Origin: an uncultured Eubacteriales bacterium
GTDB lineage: Bacteria > Bacillota > Clostridia > Oscillospirales > Acutalibacteraceae
Assembly: GCA_934728355.1 (NCBI GenBank)
Contig: CAKVEA010000001.1
Location: 141,897 to 205,896, forward strand
Direction: 5' to 3'
DNA length: 64,000 nt
Shown: piece by piece, positions 8,831 to 19,690 of the stretch
Numbering within the stretch: the first letter of the stretch is position 1
How the letters are laid out: each line of letters begins with the position of its first letter
Translations under genes and position numbers: made by a program
Notes under the pieces: generated by a model
Told to the model about the DNA's origin: nothing
Seen by the model: only the letters and a program-made list of their open reading frames with translations
The model's database searches: none

Positions 8831-10306
8831 TTATATTATCAAACTTTGACCTGTCATTTCGGCAGGTTTTTTTAATTTTAAAATTTCAAGTATCGTAGGG
8901 GAAACATCACGCAAAGCTCCCGTTTTTTTCAGTTTACAGTTATATCCGAAAATTGTAAACGGTACTAAATTCGTTGTATGAGAAGTAAAAATTTCTCCTT
9001 TTTCATCTACCATTTTTTCGGAATTTCCATGATCTGCAGTAATTACTAAAACACTTTCATTTTTTTGAGATTCAGCTTTTAATTTTCCAATGCATTCGTC
9101 TAATTTTTCAATTGCTTTTACAGCAGCATTAAAATTACCTGTATGTCCTACCATATCCGGATTGGCATAATTTACGAATATAACATCATATTTTTTAGAA
9201 TTCATAGCTTTAATTACACAATTTGTAATTTCATTTGCACTCATTTCCGGCATTAAATCATAAGTTTTTACTTTCGGAGAATCAATTATAATTCTATCTT
9301 CATTTTCAAAAGGTTTTTCTGCTCCAGAATTCAAAAAAAATGTTATATGAGCATATTTTTCAGTCTCTGCAACTCTTAATTGAGTCTTACCGACACTTGA
9401 TAAATACTCTCCTATAGTATTTTTTATCTCTCGCGGCTCAAAAATAGAAGGAACATTTTCTTTGTACTTACAAAACCCAAAATATTTTATATCACCGAAA
9501 TTTAAAAATAAATCGCTTATTTGTCTTGCTCTATCTGACCTAAAATTAAAACATATTAACGCATCATCTTTATATACACCTTTATACCCGTTTTTTACAG
9601 CAGGAATTATAAATTCATCCGTACTTCCGGAATTATATTCTTCACTTAAATATTTAGTAGCACTCTCAAATTTCTTGCCTTTTCCATATACAATAGACTC
9701 ATATGAAAGTTTTGTTCTTTCAAACCTTTTATCCCTATCCATTGAATAAAATCTACCTGAGATTGTTTTAATTTCCCCAACTTTTATTTTATTCATAAAA
9801 TCTTCAAGATCTGAAATATATTTAATCGCAGATTTGATAGGAGCATCTCTTCCATCGGTCCAAGCATGAACATAAACATTTTTGATTTTATATTTCGAAG
9901 CAAGCTTTAAAAGGGCATATAAATGATTTAAACTACTGTGTATTCCTCCATCTGAAATTAACCCCATTATATGCAATGAAGAATTTTTTTCAGAAACATA
10001 TTTCATAATTTCACAAAGACGATTATTTTTGTTGAAACTTCCATTTTTGATGCATTGATCTATATATGTTAAATCTTGAAAAATAGTTCTTCCGGCACCG
10101 ATATTCATATGTCCTACTTCAGAATTTCCCATTTGATTTTCCGGAAGTCCAACTTCAGTACCGCTAGCAATAATTTCTGTGTAGGGACAATTTTTAAATA
10201 TGTAATCAAGATTAGGAGTATAAGCATTTTTAACAGCATTTCCACATACATTTTCACTAATTCCAAAACCATCCATAACAACCAGAACTAAAGATTTTTT
10301 ATCCAA
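8831..10306 (-). CDS. gpmI: 2,3-bisphosphoglycerate-independent phosphoglycerate mutase
   Basis: A 491-residue alkaline-phosphatase-superfamily mutase that interconverts 3- and 2-phosphoglycerate using two Mn ions. Visible motifs: VVMDGFG near the N-terminus, the phosphoserine motif QMGNSEVGHMNIGAGR, HAWTDGRD, ITADHGNSE and the late histidine in TSHTTNLVP. The start is TTG, 9 nt after AGGAGG. It lies 15 nt downstream of tpiA, so the two form a lower-glycolysis operon. Length is slightly short of the usual 510 but no motif is missing. Confidence 0.97.
   Translation of the reverse strand: MDKKSLVLVVMDGFGISENVCGNAVKNAYTPNLDYIFKNCPYTEIIASGTEVGLPENQMGNSEVGHMNIGAGRTIFQDLTYIDQCIKNGSFNKNNRLCEIMKYVSEKNSSLHIMGLISDGGIHSSLNHLYALLKLASKYKIKNVYVHAWTDGRDAPIKSAIKYISDLEDFMNKIKVGEIKTISGRFYSMDRDKRFERTKLSYESIVYGKGKKFESATKYLSEEYNSGSTDEFIIPAVKNGYKGVYKDDALICFNFRSDRARQISDLFLNFGDIKYFGFCKYKENVPSIFEPREIKNTIGEYLSSVGKTQLRVAETEKYAHITFFLNSGAEKPFENEDRIIIDSPKVKTYDLMPEMSANEITNCVIKAMNSKKYDVIFVNYANPDMVGHTGNFNAAVKAIEKLDECIGKLKAESQKNESVLVITADHGNSEKMVDEKGEIFTSHTTNLVPFTIFGYNCKLKKTGALRDVSPTILEILKLKKPAEMTGQSLII
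8849..8873 (+). terminator. Terminator of spoVT lying inside the 3' end of gpmI
   Basis: ACCTGTC-ATTT-GGCAGGT followed by eight T. On the + strand it ends spoVT. The same bases encode the last residues of the convergent gpmI (PAEMTGQ), so the terminator overlaps coding sequence. Confidence 0.75.
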
Positions 10307-10321
10307 AATATACCTCCTAAA

Positions 10322-11065
10322 TTAATGTATAATCTTTGCAAAACTTTCTTTTTTAAGCGATGCACCACCTATTAATCCACCGTCTATATTTTTCATATTT
10401 AAAAAATCTCTTGAGTTATTTTCATTCAAAGACCCGCCGTAAAGAATTTTTACTTTTGTAGACAAATTTTTACCGTATTTTTCAAATAAAAAATTTTTTA
10501 TAAATAAACACATTTTATCAGCTTCTTCAGGTTTCATTGTAATTCCCGTACCTATTGACCAAACCGGCTCATATGCTACAATCAAATTTTCAAAATCTGT
10601 AATTTTTACTCCGTAAAAACATTTTTCAAGCTGATTAGAAACAAAATCATATGCTTTATTTTCTTTACGATGAATAACATCTTCACCCACGCAAAGTATA
10701 GGTATTATTTTATTTTCAAATACTTTAATTAATTTTTTATTTATAATTGTATCGTTTTCATTAAAATAATTTCTTCTTTCGCTATGACCCAGAATAACAT
10801 ATTTCGCACCTAAATCATAAATCATGGAAGGTGATATTTCGCCTGTAAAAGCTCCTTTTTCTTCCCAAAAACAATTCTGAGCACCTAAATCAAAATGATA
10901 TTCTTCAGCATATGATTTAATAGCATAAATAGAAGTAAACGGAGGGCAAATTACTAAATCAAAGTCAGTATTTAAAATTTCATTTTTAAGACTTTCAACA
11001 AAATTTTTAGATTGCTCCGGATTTTTATTCATTTTCCAATTTGCAACAATTAACTTTTTTTTCAA
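10322..11065 (-). CDS. tpiA: Triosephosphate isomerase
   Basis: 247 residues with VANWKMNK (catalytic Lys), GHSERR (catalytic His), AYEPVWSIGTG (catalytic Glu) and the phosphate-binding GGSLNENN and GGLIGGASL. It interconverts dihydroxyacetone phosphate and glyceraldehyde 3-phosphate. The start is TTG, 8 nt after AGGAGTG. First gene of a tpiA-gpmI pair, separated from gyrA upstream by an intrinsic terminator. Confidence 0.98.
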   Translation of the reverse strand: MKKKLIVANWKMNKNPEQSKNFVESLKNEILNTDFDLVICPPFTSIYAIKSYAEEYHFDLGAQNCFWEEKGAFTGEISPSMIYDLGAKYVILGHSERRNYFNENDTIINKKLIKVFENKIIPILCVGEDVIHRKENKAYDFVSNQLEKCFYGVKITDFENLIVAYEPVWSIGTGITMKPEEADKMCLFIKNFLFEKYGKNLSTKVKILYGGSLNENNSRDFLNMKNIDGGLIGGASLKKESFAKIIH

Positions 11066-11125
11066 AGTTTTTCACTCCTAATTTTGATTATCATATTTAT
11101 ATTATATAAACAACAGAAATAAATA

Positions 11126-11154
11126 GTCACTTGCAATATTCGAAAGCAAGTGAC
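11126..11154 (-). terminator. Intrinsic terminator of the dnaA-gyrA gene run
   Basis: A 9-bp stem GTCACTTGC / GCAAGTGAC directly after the gyrA stop, followed on the minus strand by a T-rich stretch (TATTTATTT). It separates gyrA from tpiA. Confidence 0.7.
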
Positions 11155-11167
11155 AGAAAATTGTTTT

Positions 11168-13648
11168 TTAAACTGTTTCAGAATCGATTTCTTCATCATT
11201 TTGAATTTCTTTTTCTTCATGGGGAACACAAGCCGTAGCAACAACTTTGAAATCACCACTCAATTTCATAAGTCTTACACCTTTTGAAGGTCTCGCACAT
11301 TTTCTAATGCTTTCACCTTCAATTCTTATTATAACACCATTGTCTGAAATCAAAATCACATCTTCATTTTCTTTAACAGTATTAAGAGATGCGACATCTC
11401 CATATTTTTCAACATGATAGTTTATTAACCCTTTGCCGCCTCTTGATTGAATACGATAATCCTTAGCATCTGAAAGACGTCCGTATCCTGTTTCAGAAAC
11501 AGTTAATATGCTACTATCGTCTTTAACACAAACCATGCCCACTACAACATCGTTTTCTTCAAGTCTTATAGATCTGACTCCTCTAGCAGATCTTCCAACC
11601 GCTCTTACATCTGTTTCTAAAAATCTTATACATTTTCCTTTTTTGGTTGCAATAAGCAAATTTTCAGTTCCGTCAGTAAGTCTAACCCAAGAAAGTTCAT
11701 CACCTTCATCAAGGTCAAGAGCTATTAATCCACCCTTTCTCGAGCTTGCAAATGAACTCAAAGAAACTCTTTTAATCACACCATTTTTAGTTACCATTAC
11801 AAGATATTTATCTTCTTCGAACTCAGTTACTTTTATCATAGAAGTTACTTTTTCATCTGTAGTAATTGGCAAAATATTTGCTACATTGCTTCCTTTCGAA
11901 GCTTTTGAGCCTTCCGGAATTTCATAACATTTAACCTTATAAACTTTTCCCAAATTAGTAAAAAATAAAATATAATCATGAGAATTTATTATGAAAAGTT
12001 CACTGACAGTGTCTTCATCTCGACGAGTCATACCTGAAACCCCTCTGCCACCACGTCGTTGAAGCTTATAATTTTCAGGAGATTGACGCTTAACATATCC
12101 AAAATGAGTTAAAGTTAAAACACAATCCTCTTTGGGTATTAAATCCTCAATATCAACTTCTCCGCTAACATTTAAAATTTCAGTTCTTCTTTCATCTCCA
12201 AACTGATTTTTGATTTCAATAGCTTCATTTTTAACTATTTCTTTGATTCGACTCTCATTTTTTAAAATATCTTCATAATCATCAATTTTAGCATTAAGAG
12301 CTTCAAGCTCACCATCTATTTTACTTCTTTCAAGACCCGTTAATCTTCCAAGAGGCATCTGAACAATAGCTTGAGTTTGAATATCGTCAAGACCAAATCT
12401 TTCGGAAAGTTTATCTTTACCTTGTTGTACAGATTGAGCACTTTTTAAAATGGTAATTACTTCATCAATAAAATCAAGGGCCGTTTTGAGTCCTTCTAAA
12501 ATATGAGCACGTTCTTTTGCTTTTTTAAGTTCAAAAACAGTTCTTCTCGTTACGATTTGAATTTGGAAATTTATATAGTGCTGTAAAATTTCTTTTAAAT
12601 TAAGAATCTTCGGCTCTCCGTTAACTATTGCAAGCATAATAGCCCCAAAAGTAACTTGAAGCTGCGAATATGAAAAGAGCTTATTTAAAACTATTTGAGG
12701 AGAAGCATCTTTCTTAAGATCTATTTCAATATGCATTCCTTTTCTGTCAGAATGATCTTCTATACGAGAAATTCCCTCTATTTTCTTATCTTTGACCATC
12801 TCGGCAATGCTTTCAACAAGTCTTGCTTTATTAACCTGATATGGCAGCTCGGTAACAATAATTTTGTATCTGGAATTTTTGTCTTCAACTATTTCAGTTT
12901 TTGCACGAACTGTTATTTTTCCTCTACCTGTCATATATGCAGCACGCATACCGGCTTTACCCATAATTATTCCACCGGTAGGAAAATCAGGCCCTTTGAT
13001 ATACTCTAAAATATCAACAATTTCCGCTTCGGGATTGTCAATCAAAAAGCACATAGCATTTATTACTTCGCACATATTATGAGGAGGTATATTAGTTGCC
13101 ATACCAACTGCTATTCCCGTTGATCCGTTTACCAAAAGATTTGGAAATCTAGAAGGTAAAACAGTAGGCTCTTTTAACCTGTCATCGTAGTTTGGAACAA
13201 AATCCACAGTTTCTTTTTCTATGTCACTAAGCATTTTTACTGCTATTTTTCCCATTCTGGACTCAGTATATCTGTATGCTGCCGGCGGATCGCCATCAAC
13301 AGATCCAAAATTTCCATGACCATCTACAAGCATATACCTCATAGAAAAATCTTGTGCCAAACGCACTAATGCATCATAAACAGAAGCATCACCATGCGGG
13401 TGATATCTTCCCAGCACTGCTCCAACTACATTAGCACACTTTCTGTAAGGCTTATTTGGCCCTAGATTATCCTCAAAAAGAGCATATAAAATTCTTCTGT
13501 GAACAGGCTTTAAACCATCACGAACATCCGGCAACGCTCTTGAAACTATTACGGACATAGAATAAGCTAAAAAAGATTTTTTCATTTCTTTTTCAATATC
13601 AACGTCTATAATCTTGGAATAAATTTTTTCTTCATTTTGATTTTCCAT
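11168..13648 (-). CDS. gyrA: DNA gyrase subunit A
   Basis: 826 residues. It has the N-terminal winged-helix/tower breakage-reunion core with [16 protein letters not shown], catalytic Tyr127 in AAYRYTES, and a C-terminal beta-pinwheel with the GyrA box QRRGGRG near the start of that domain. It introduces negative supercoils as A2B2 with GyrB. In the quinolone-resistance region [14 protein letters not shown], the residue equivalent to E. coli Ser83 is Ala88, as in mycobacteria. ATG start with GAGGAG upstream. It ends the dnaA-gyrA run, separated from gyrB by one small membrane-protein gene. Confidence 0.98.
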   Translation of the reverse strand: MENQNEEKIYSKIIDVDIEKEMKKSFLAYSMSVIVSRALPDVRDGLKPVHRRILYALFEDNLGPNKPYRKCANVVGAVLGRYHPHGDASVYDALVRLAQDFSMRYMLVDGHGNFGSVDGDPPAAYRYTESRMGKIAVKMLSDIEKETVDFVPNYDDRLKEPTVLPSRFPNLLVNGSTGIAVGMATNIPPHNMCEVINAMCFLIDNPEAEIVDILEYIKGPDFPTGGIIMGKAGMRAAYMTGRGKITVRAKTEIVEDKNSRYKIIVTELPYQVNKARLVESIAEMVKDKKIEGISRIEDHSDRKGMHIEIDLKKDASPQIVLNKLFSYSQLQVTFGAIMLAIVNGEPKILNLKEILQHYINFQIQIVTRRTVFELKKAKERAHILEGLKTALDFIDEVITILKSAQSVQQGKDKLSERFGLDDIQTQAIVQMPLGRLTGLERSKIDGELEALNAKIDDYEDILKNESRIKEIVKNEAIEIKNQFGDERRTEILNVSGEVDIEDLIPKEDCVLTLTHFGYVKRQSPENYKLQRRGGRGVSGMTRRDEDTVSELFIINSHDYILFFTNLGKVYKVKCYEIPEGSKASKGSNVANILPITTDEKVTSMIKVTEFEEDKYLVMVTKNGVIKRVSLSSFASSRKGGLIALDLDEGDELSWVRLTDGTENLLIATKKGKCIRFLETDVRAVGRSARGVRSIRLEENDVVVGMVCVKDDSSILTVSETGYGRLSDAKDYRIQSRGGKGLINYHVEKYGDVASLNTVKENEDVILISDNGVIIRIEGESIRKCARPSKGVRLMKLSGDFKVVATACVPHEEKEIQNDEEIDSETV

Positions 13649-13686
13649 GCGGCACTCCTCTGAAATTAATTAACAAAATATACAAA

Positions 13687-14388
13687 TCAAACAGGATTTG
13701 TTCCTGCAACTATTATTGCTTGAACATCAGCCCGAAAATCGGGATCAATAGCTCTTATTGGTATAATTATTCCGGGATCCCCCGATTTAAAAATCATAAT
13801 TAAATCTTTGTACTCATCACTTTCATAAGAACCATCTAAGTAAATAGTTCTTTGACCACTTTTACTTTCAATTTCAAGCCTATCTGGAAATATATCCACC
13901 GAAAATTCATTTTCTTTAAGCAAACCGTTAGCCATTATATTCATATTCATAAAAGGAATAAATCTAATTAAAACGAGTGCAATGAACGGTACAATAGCTA
14001 AAAGCATATAGCATGAAGAATTTTTGATGTGAAAAAAGTTTCCGATGATAGACATCGACACTAGAATAACAAATAAAATACCTTGAATTATCACGTACTT
14101 TTTCTGTATACTTTTGTTTCTTTCGTACTCACTTCCACGACGAATAAATTGTTTTACTTCATTCTTTGTAAGATCGTACTTAATTTTAATACCTGTAAGT
14201 TCTTCCTCATATTTTTCTAATTTATCGTCAGCAACTATTTCTGCTTCTACCTCTTCATTTTGCCCTCGATAGTCCTCGTTTTCTTCTTGACTCTTGTTTT
14301 TACCCCCAAGTGATGAATTACTGTTACTTTCAACATCACCTAAATTATTATCCAAACCCTCGGGTAAAGGGTACGAATCATTATCCAT
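13687..14388 (-). CDS. YcxB-like two-helix membrane protein inserted between gyrB and gyrA
   Basis: 233 residues from ATG 14388, 6 nt after AGGAGG. The first about 70 residues are acidic and low-complexity (Asn/Ser/Glu). Two transmembrane helices follow (YVIIQGILFVILVSMSIIG and SCYMLLAIVPFIALVLIRFI). The C-terminal beta-rich cytosolic segment carries NEFSVDIFPDRLEIESKSG, the arrangement of YcxB-like proteins. Function unknown. It sits 75 nt after gyrB and 38 nt before gyrA and must be read with them; it is not part of the standard order of this locus. Confidence 0.6.
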   Translation of the reverse strand: MDNDSYPLPEGLDNNLGDVESNSNSSLGGKNKSQEENEDYRGQNEEVEAEIVADDKLEKYEEELTGIKIKYDLTKNEVKQFIRRGSEYERNKSIQKKYVIIQGILFVILVSMSIIGNFFHIKNSSCYMLLAIVPFIALVLIRFIPFMNMNIMANGLLKENEFSVDIFPDRLEIESKSGQRTIYLDGSYESDEYKDLIMIFKSGDPGIIIPIRAIDPDFRADVQAIIVAGTNPV

Positions 14389-14463
14389 TTTTCCTCCTAA
14401 AAAATTATTTTTGGGTAAGATTATATACCTTGCTAAAATAAATTTCAACTTTTAAAAACTAAA

Positions 14464-16410
<1,947 letters not shown>

Positions 16411-16423
16411 TTATATTCAAAAT

Positions 16424-16804
16424 TTAATTACTAAAAATTTCTTTTTCTGTTGTTTCTCCAGCAGTATCTTCCTCTTTTTTCGGATTTTCGTCCAAGTTAA
16501 AATTTTTTCTACATTTCCGTAAATTTATCATAAACGGAGTATAAGCATAAAATATTCCGAAAATAAGAGTAATAAAAATAATTCCAATTAAGCAGTAACC
16601 ACATCCCATAAAAACCGCTGCTACAAATGCAATGACCGCTATTATCTCAACTATACCTAAAAGCTTAAACATTAGTGGATTTAAAACAACCTTAGATTTT
16701 TTTAAACAAGAAGGACATTTAAAAAAAGAAGAGTTTTTAGATGCCAAGGATTCAAAATACATAAGCTTCATGCCACAATAAGGGCAATGCGGTAGATTAG
16801 TCAT
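16424..16804 (-). CDS. Zinc-ribbon, two-helix membrane protein of unknown function
   Basis: About 126 residues from ATG 16804, 13 nt after GGAGGT. A TTG seven codons upstream lies within the ribosome binding site. The N-terminus is a zinc ribbon (CPYCGMKL ... CPSCLKK), followed by two adjacent hydrophobic helices (about 50-90) and a charged tail. It may anchor in the membrane with the ribbon in the cytosol. It sits between remB and gyrB with gaps of 36 and 25 nt; this position is not occupied in Bacillus. No function can be inferred beyond operon membership. Confidence 0.6.
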   Translation of the reverse strand: MTNLPHCPYCGMKLMYFESLASKNSSFFKCPSCLKKSKVVLNPLMFKLLGIVEIIAVIAFVAAVFMGCGYCLIGIIFITLIFGIFYAYTPFMINLRKCRKNFNLDENPKKEEDTAGETTEKEIFSN

Positions 16805-16840
16805 TTCGTTTATTTTTACCTCCAAAAAGTTAAACTTTTT

Positions 16841-17128
16841 TCATAAATCAATTAAATTCGTCATACTTCTTTTCATCAAAGTTGAAGTCAAAAGAGGACT
16901 CAAATAGACTGTTTCATTTTCAGATTCGTCTCCACAACAAATTATATATGATTTTGGTAAGTCTTCCGCTACATTTACAATCTTACCTCTTTTCTCAATG
17001 TTTGACAAATAAATTCGATTATTTTTAAATACAGTTATTTTATCAATATCAAATATACCGATTATGTCCTTCGAAGCTATTATATAATTTCCGCCGATGT
17101 TTATATAAGAATTTTTGTCATACTTCAT
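16841..17128 (-). CDS. remB: Extracellular matrix regulator RemB-like (YaaB/DUF370)
   Basis: About 95 residues, from ATG 17128, overlapping the recF end by 11 nt. YINIGGNYIIASKDIIGIFDID and the C-terminal VYLSPLLTSTLMKRS match the RemA/YaaB-type fold, and the position after recF and before gyrB is the conserved yaaB place. RemA-type proteins bind DNA and regulate matrix genes in Bacillus; RemB's own role is poorly known. A second ATG at 17146 is possible, but homologs begin nearer the second. Confidence 0.75.
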   Translation of the reverse strand: MKYDKNSYINIGGNYIIASKDIIGIFDIDKITVFKNNRIYLSNIEKRGKIVNVAEDLPKSYIICCGDESENETVYLSPLLTSTLMKRSMTNLIDL

Positions 17129-18233
17129 TTTCAATTGCTTCTCCATTGTCTATATGAAATAAATATGCTGAGGAAAAAAGTTTTGCAAGTTCTTTATCAC
17201 AACCAGTTATAAAAGTCTGTTTACCTTCCAATTTGTTTATAATGTATTTTTGCCTTGAAATGTCGAGTTCGCTCATAACATCATCAAGTAAAATTACCGG
17301 TGAATCACATAGATTTTGTTCCAGTATTTCAGACTCTGAAAGCTTTAAAGATAAAACCGCCGATCTTTGTTGCCCCTGGGATCCGAATAGTTTCAAGCTT
17401 TTTTTGTTAATACTTATTTCTATGTCATCTTTATGAGGTCCTACAGAAGTAAATCCTTGTTTCAAATCTGAGTTCAAAGAATCCGAAAGCCGTGAAAGAA
17501 AATCAGATTCAAGATTCTTTGAATCAATTTCAGAATCGATTTTTTTTGTAACTGTTGAAATATATTTTAAATTTAAAGTTTCTTTTTCACTTGAAATTTC
17601 TTCATAAATCTTTGCGGCAATCGGAGATAAAAGTGAAAGATATTCCAGTCTTGACTCTAAAATTTTTGCTCCTATCTTAGCAAGCTTTGAATCCCAAATT
17701 TCAAGACTTTGATCTTTTTGACCGCTTTTTGATATTTGTCTTAAAAGTGCGTTTCGCTGTTTTAAGTTTTGATTATACGATGCAAGAATTTTTGTATAAC
17801 TCGGTTTCAATTGACATATTGCGGCATCTAAAAATTTACGTCTGTTTTCCGGACCGTCTTTTACAAGCGAAAGATTATATGGAGTAAAAAGAACAACCCT
17901 GAATTTTCCTATCATGCTTGTAGGATATTTTTTGGGAATACCATTCAAGAATATTTTTCTTTTTCCCATAGAGAAGTTAACATTTATTTTCTGATCTCTT
18001 TTTTCAAAAAACAATTCCCCTTTTAATTTTGCAAATTCCTCACCGAAACTTATTATATCACAGTCTTTTGTTTTTCTAAAGGACCTTGCACCTGTAAACA
18101 TCCATATTGATTCTAAGAGGTTTGTTTTTCCCTGAGCATTTTTACCATAAATATAATTTATTCCGCTCTGAAATTCAAATAATCCGTCTTTTAAATTTCT
18201 GTAGTTCTTAATAATTAATTTTGAGATTTTCAT
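17118..18233 (-). CDS. recF: DNA replication and repair protein RecF
   Basis: 371 residues from ATG 18233, giving the usual N-terminus MKISKLIIKNYRN. SMC-like ATPase: Walker A YGKNAQGKTNLLESI, signature LFGSQGQQRSAVLSLK and Walker B VILLDDVMSELD. RecF, with RecO and RecR, loads RecA at gaps. It follows dnaN directly; the S4-domain gene rlbA (yaaA), which lies between dnaN and recF in most Bacillota, is missing here. Confidence 0.97.
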   Translation of the reverse strand: MKISKLIIKNYRNLKDGLFEFQSGINYIYGKNAQGKTNLLESIWMFTGARSFRKTKDCDIISFGEEFAKLKGELFFEKRDQKINVNFSMGKRKIFLNGIPKKYPTSMIGKFRVVLFTPYNLSLVKDGPENRRKFLDAAICQLKPSYTKILASYNQNLKQRNALLRQISKSGQKDQSLEIWDSKLAKIGAKILESRLEYLSLLSPIAAKIYEEISSEKETLNLKYISTVTKKIDSEIDSKNLESDFLSRLSDSLNSDLKQGFTSVGPHKDDIEISINKKSLKLFGSQGQQRSAVLSLKLSESEILEQNLCDSPVILLDDVMSELDISRQKYIINKLEGKQTFITGCDKELAKLFSSAYLFHIDNGEAIENEV

Positions 18234-18294
18234 AAATGTCACCGTATATATTATATCACATTTACAATGTTTTTTAAGTTTTATTTTTAATTAC

Positions 18295-19407
18295 TTACGA
18301 ACGCACTCTTACAGGAAGAACTAAAAAGAGAAAAGATTCCCCTTCCTGAGGAACGATTTTTATTGGGCTTAAGGAGTTTAAAACTTGAATTTCAATTTCA
18401 TCGCAATCTGTATTTTTTAAAGCATCCAGCATGTATTTATTATTAAATGCTGTTTCTATATCTTCAGTCAAATCGCTTGTAGACATGATTTCATCATTTG
18501 ATTTTCCGACCAAAGTATTGCATGAAAGCTTTGTGTAGTTCTTAGAAAAAGTGCATCTTACAGGACTTTTAAGTCTGTCGGTTATTAATAAAGATACTCT
18601 TTCAATGCTATCAATAAAATCTGATGTTGAAATTTTTATTCTTGGACTTGTGTTTTTTGGAATGGTTGTTTTGTAGTCTAGGAATTCTCCTTCCAAAAGT
18701 CTTGAAACAATTTTGTAACTACCTACATAAAAGTTTATATGTCTCATTCCTGCTGAAATTTTAACTGTCTCTTCATTTTCGGAACTTTGAGGTAATATTC
18801 TTAGAACTTCTTTTAATGTTTTTCCGGGGACTACAAATTTAAGTTCGAGACTTTCTTCTATGGGTTCGCTTCTTAATGCTAGTCTGTATCCATCTACTGA
18901 AACAAGATTAAGAGTATTATTTTTTATGTCAAATAAAGTTCCTGTGTGAACTGGTTTTGAGTCTGTATCAGCTACAGCAAAAATAGTTTGTTTAATCATG
19001 CTTTTTAGAATACCTGCTGGTATCTTAAAGCTTTCTGACTGAGAAACATCTGGTAATTCCGGAAATTCTTTTGCATCTATTCCGATTAGCTCAAACTTAC
19101 TCTGTCCGCACGAAATTTTAACTGCTAAATTTTCGTTTGATTCGATTTCTACTATGTCTGACGGTAGTTTTTTTATAATTTCAGTCAGTAAATGCCCATT
19201 AACAACTATTTTGCCTTTTTCTTGAACTGTTGCTTTTATTGATGTTGTAATACCCATTTCTGTGTTGTATCCGCAGAGTTCTATGTTGTCTTCCGTGCAA
19301 TTTATGAGCACACCTTCTAAGGCTGCAATTGTTGATCTTTGTGCGACTGCTTTTTGAACACTTGTTAAAGAATTTGCTAACTGAAGTTTTCCACATTTAA
19401 ATTTCAT
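18295..19407 (-). CDS. dnaN: DNA polymerase III beta sliding clamp
   Basis: 370 residues from ATG 19407, 8 nt after AAAGGA; an in-frame upstream start is 10 codons earlier without a ribosome binding site. Three clamp domains, ending in the conserved PIKIVP...FLFLVLPVRVR tail that forms the partner-binding pocket. It tethers PolC to DNA. It lies immediately beyond the predicted oriC unwinding region, as in Bacillus. Confidence 0.97.
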   Translation of the reverse strand: MKFKCGKLQLANSLTSVQKAVAQRSTIAALEGVLINCTEDNIELCGYNTEMGITTSIKATVQEKGKIVVNGHLLTEIIKKLPSDIVEIESNENLAVKISCGQSKFELIGIDAKEFPELPDVSQSESFKIPAGILKSMIKQTIFAVADTDSKPVHTGTLFDIKNNTLNLVSVDGYRLALRSEPIEESLELKFVVPGKTLKEVLRILPQSSENEETVKISAGMRHINFYVGSYKIVSRLLEGEFLDYKTTIPKNTSPRIKISTSDFIDSIERVSLLITDRLKSPVRCTFSKNYTKLSCNTLVGKSNDEIMSTSDLTEDIETAFNNKYMLDALKNTDCDEIEIQVLNSLSPIKIVPQEGESFLFLVLPVRVRS

Positions 19408-19439
19408 TTCTGAGTTCCTTTCTTTGCGTTTTTTCATTT

Positions 19440-19690
19440 TTCGTTACATAACATAACATATATATTTATAGTAGTAGTAGTAGGGGCTGTTGAAAAGTTG
19501 AATTATTGTTGAATCCCGCATAAACACTGAGTTAAATAGAAATTTTTGTATGTTGAAAATCTGTGGACAAATTGTTGAGAATGTTGAAAACTTTTGAAAA
19601 ATTTTAGTTTTCCACAAAAATGTTGAAAACTCAATGTTGAAAGTTGAAAAAATGTTGAAAAGTTTTTTTGTAAAAAATAAAGATATTTAT
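19440..19690. other. Predicted oriC: DnaA-box array with DnaA-trio unwinding element
   Basis: The dnaN-dnaA spacer contains, from the dnaN side: an AT tract, five TAG triplets (19469-19483), a GGGC block (19484-19487), and TGTTGAAAA (19488-19496). Further exact TGTTGAAAA copies start at 19551, 19582, 19621 and 19653, all in the same orientation. Near matches start at 19507, 19573, 19635 and 19642. More canonical boxes are TGTGGACAA (19562) and TTTTCCACA (19608). Read on the minus strand, the order is box TTTTCAACA, GC block, TAC triplets, AT tract. This is the layout of the Bacillus basal unwinding system, with the box differing from TTATCCACA. Confidence 0.85.
19469..19483 (-). repeat. DnaA-trio tract
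   Basis: Five perfect TAG triplets on the + strand (TAC/CTA on the minus). The DnaA-trio consensus, 3'-(G/A)A(T/A)-5' repeats, directs DnaA filament assembly onto single-stranded DNA. Here the tract lies 4 nt from a DnaA box, separated only by GGGC, as expected. Confidence 0.75.

Noticed and set aside
19469..19483. TAG triplet run as a simple microsatellite or CRISPR fragment
   Set aside because: Its place next to a GC block and DnaA box fits a DnaA-trio better; there are no spacers.
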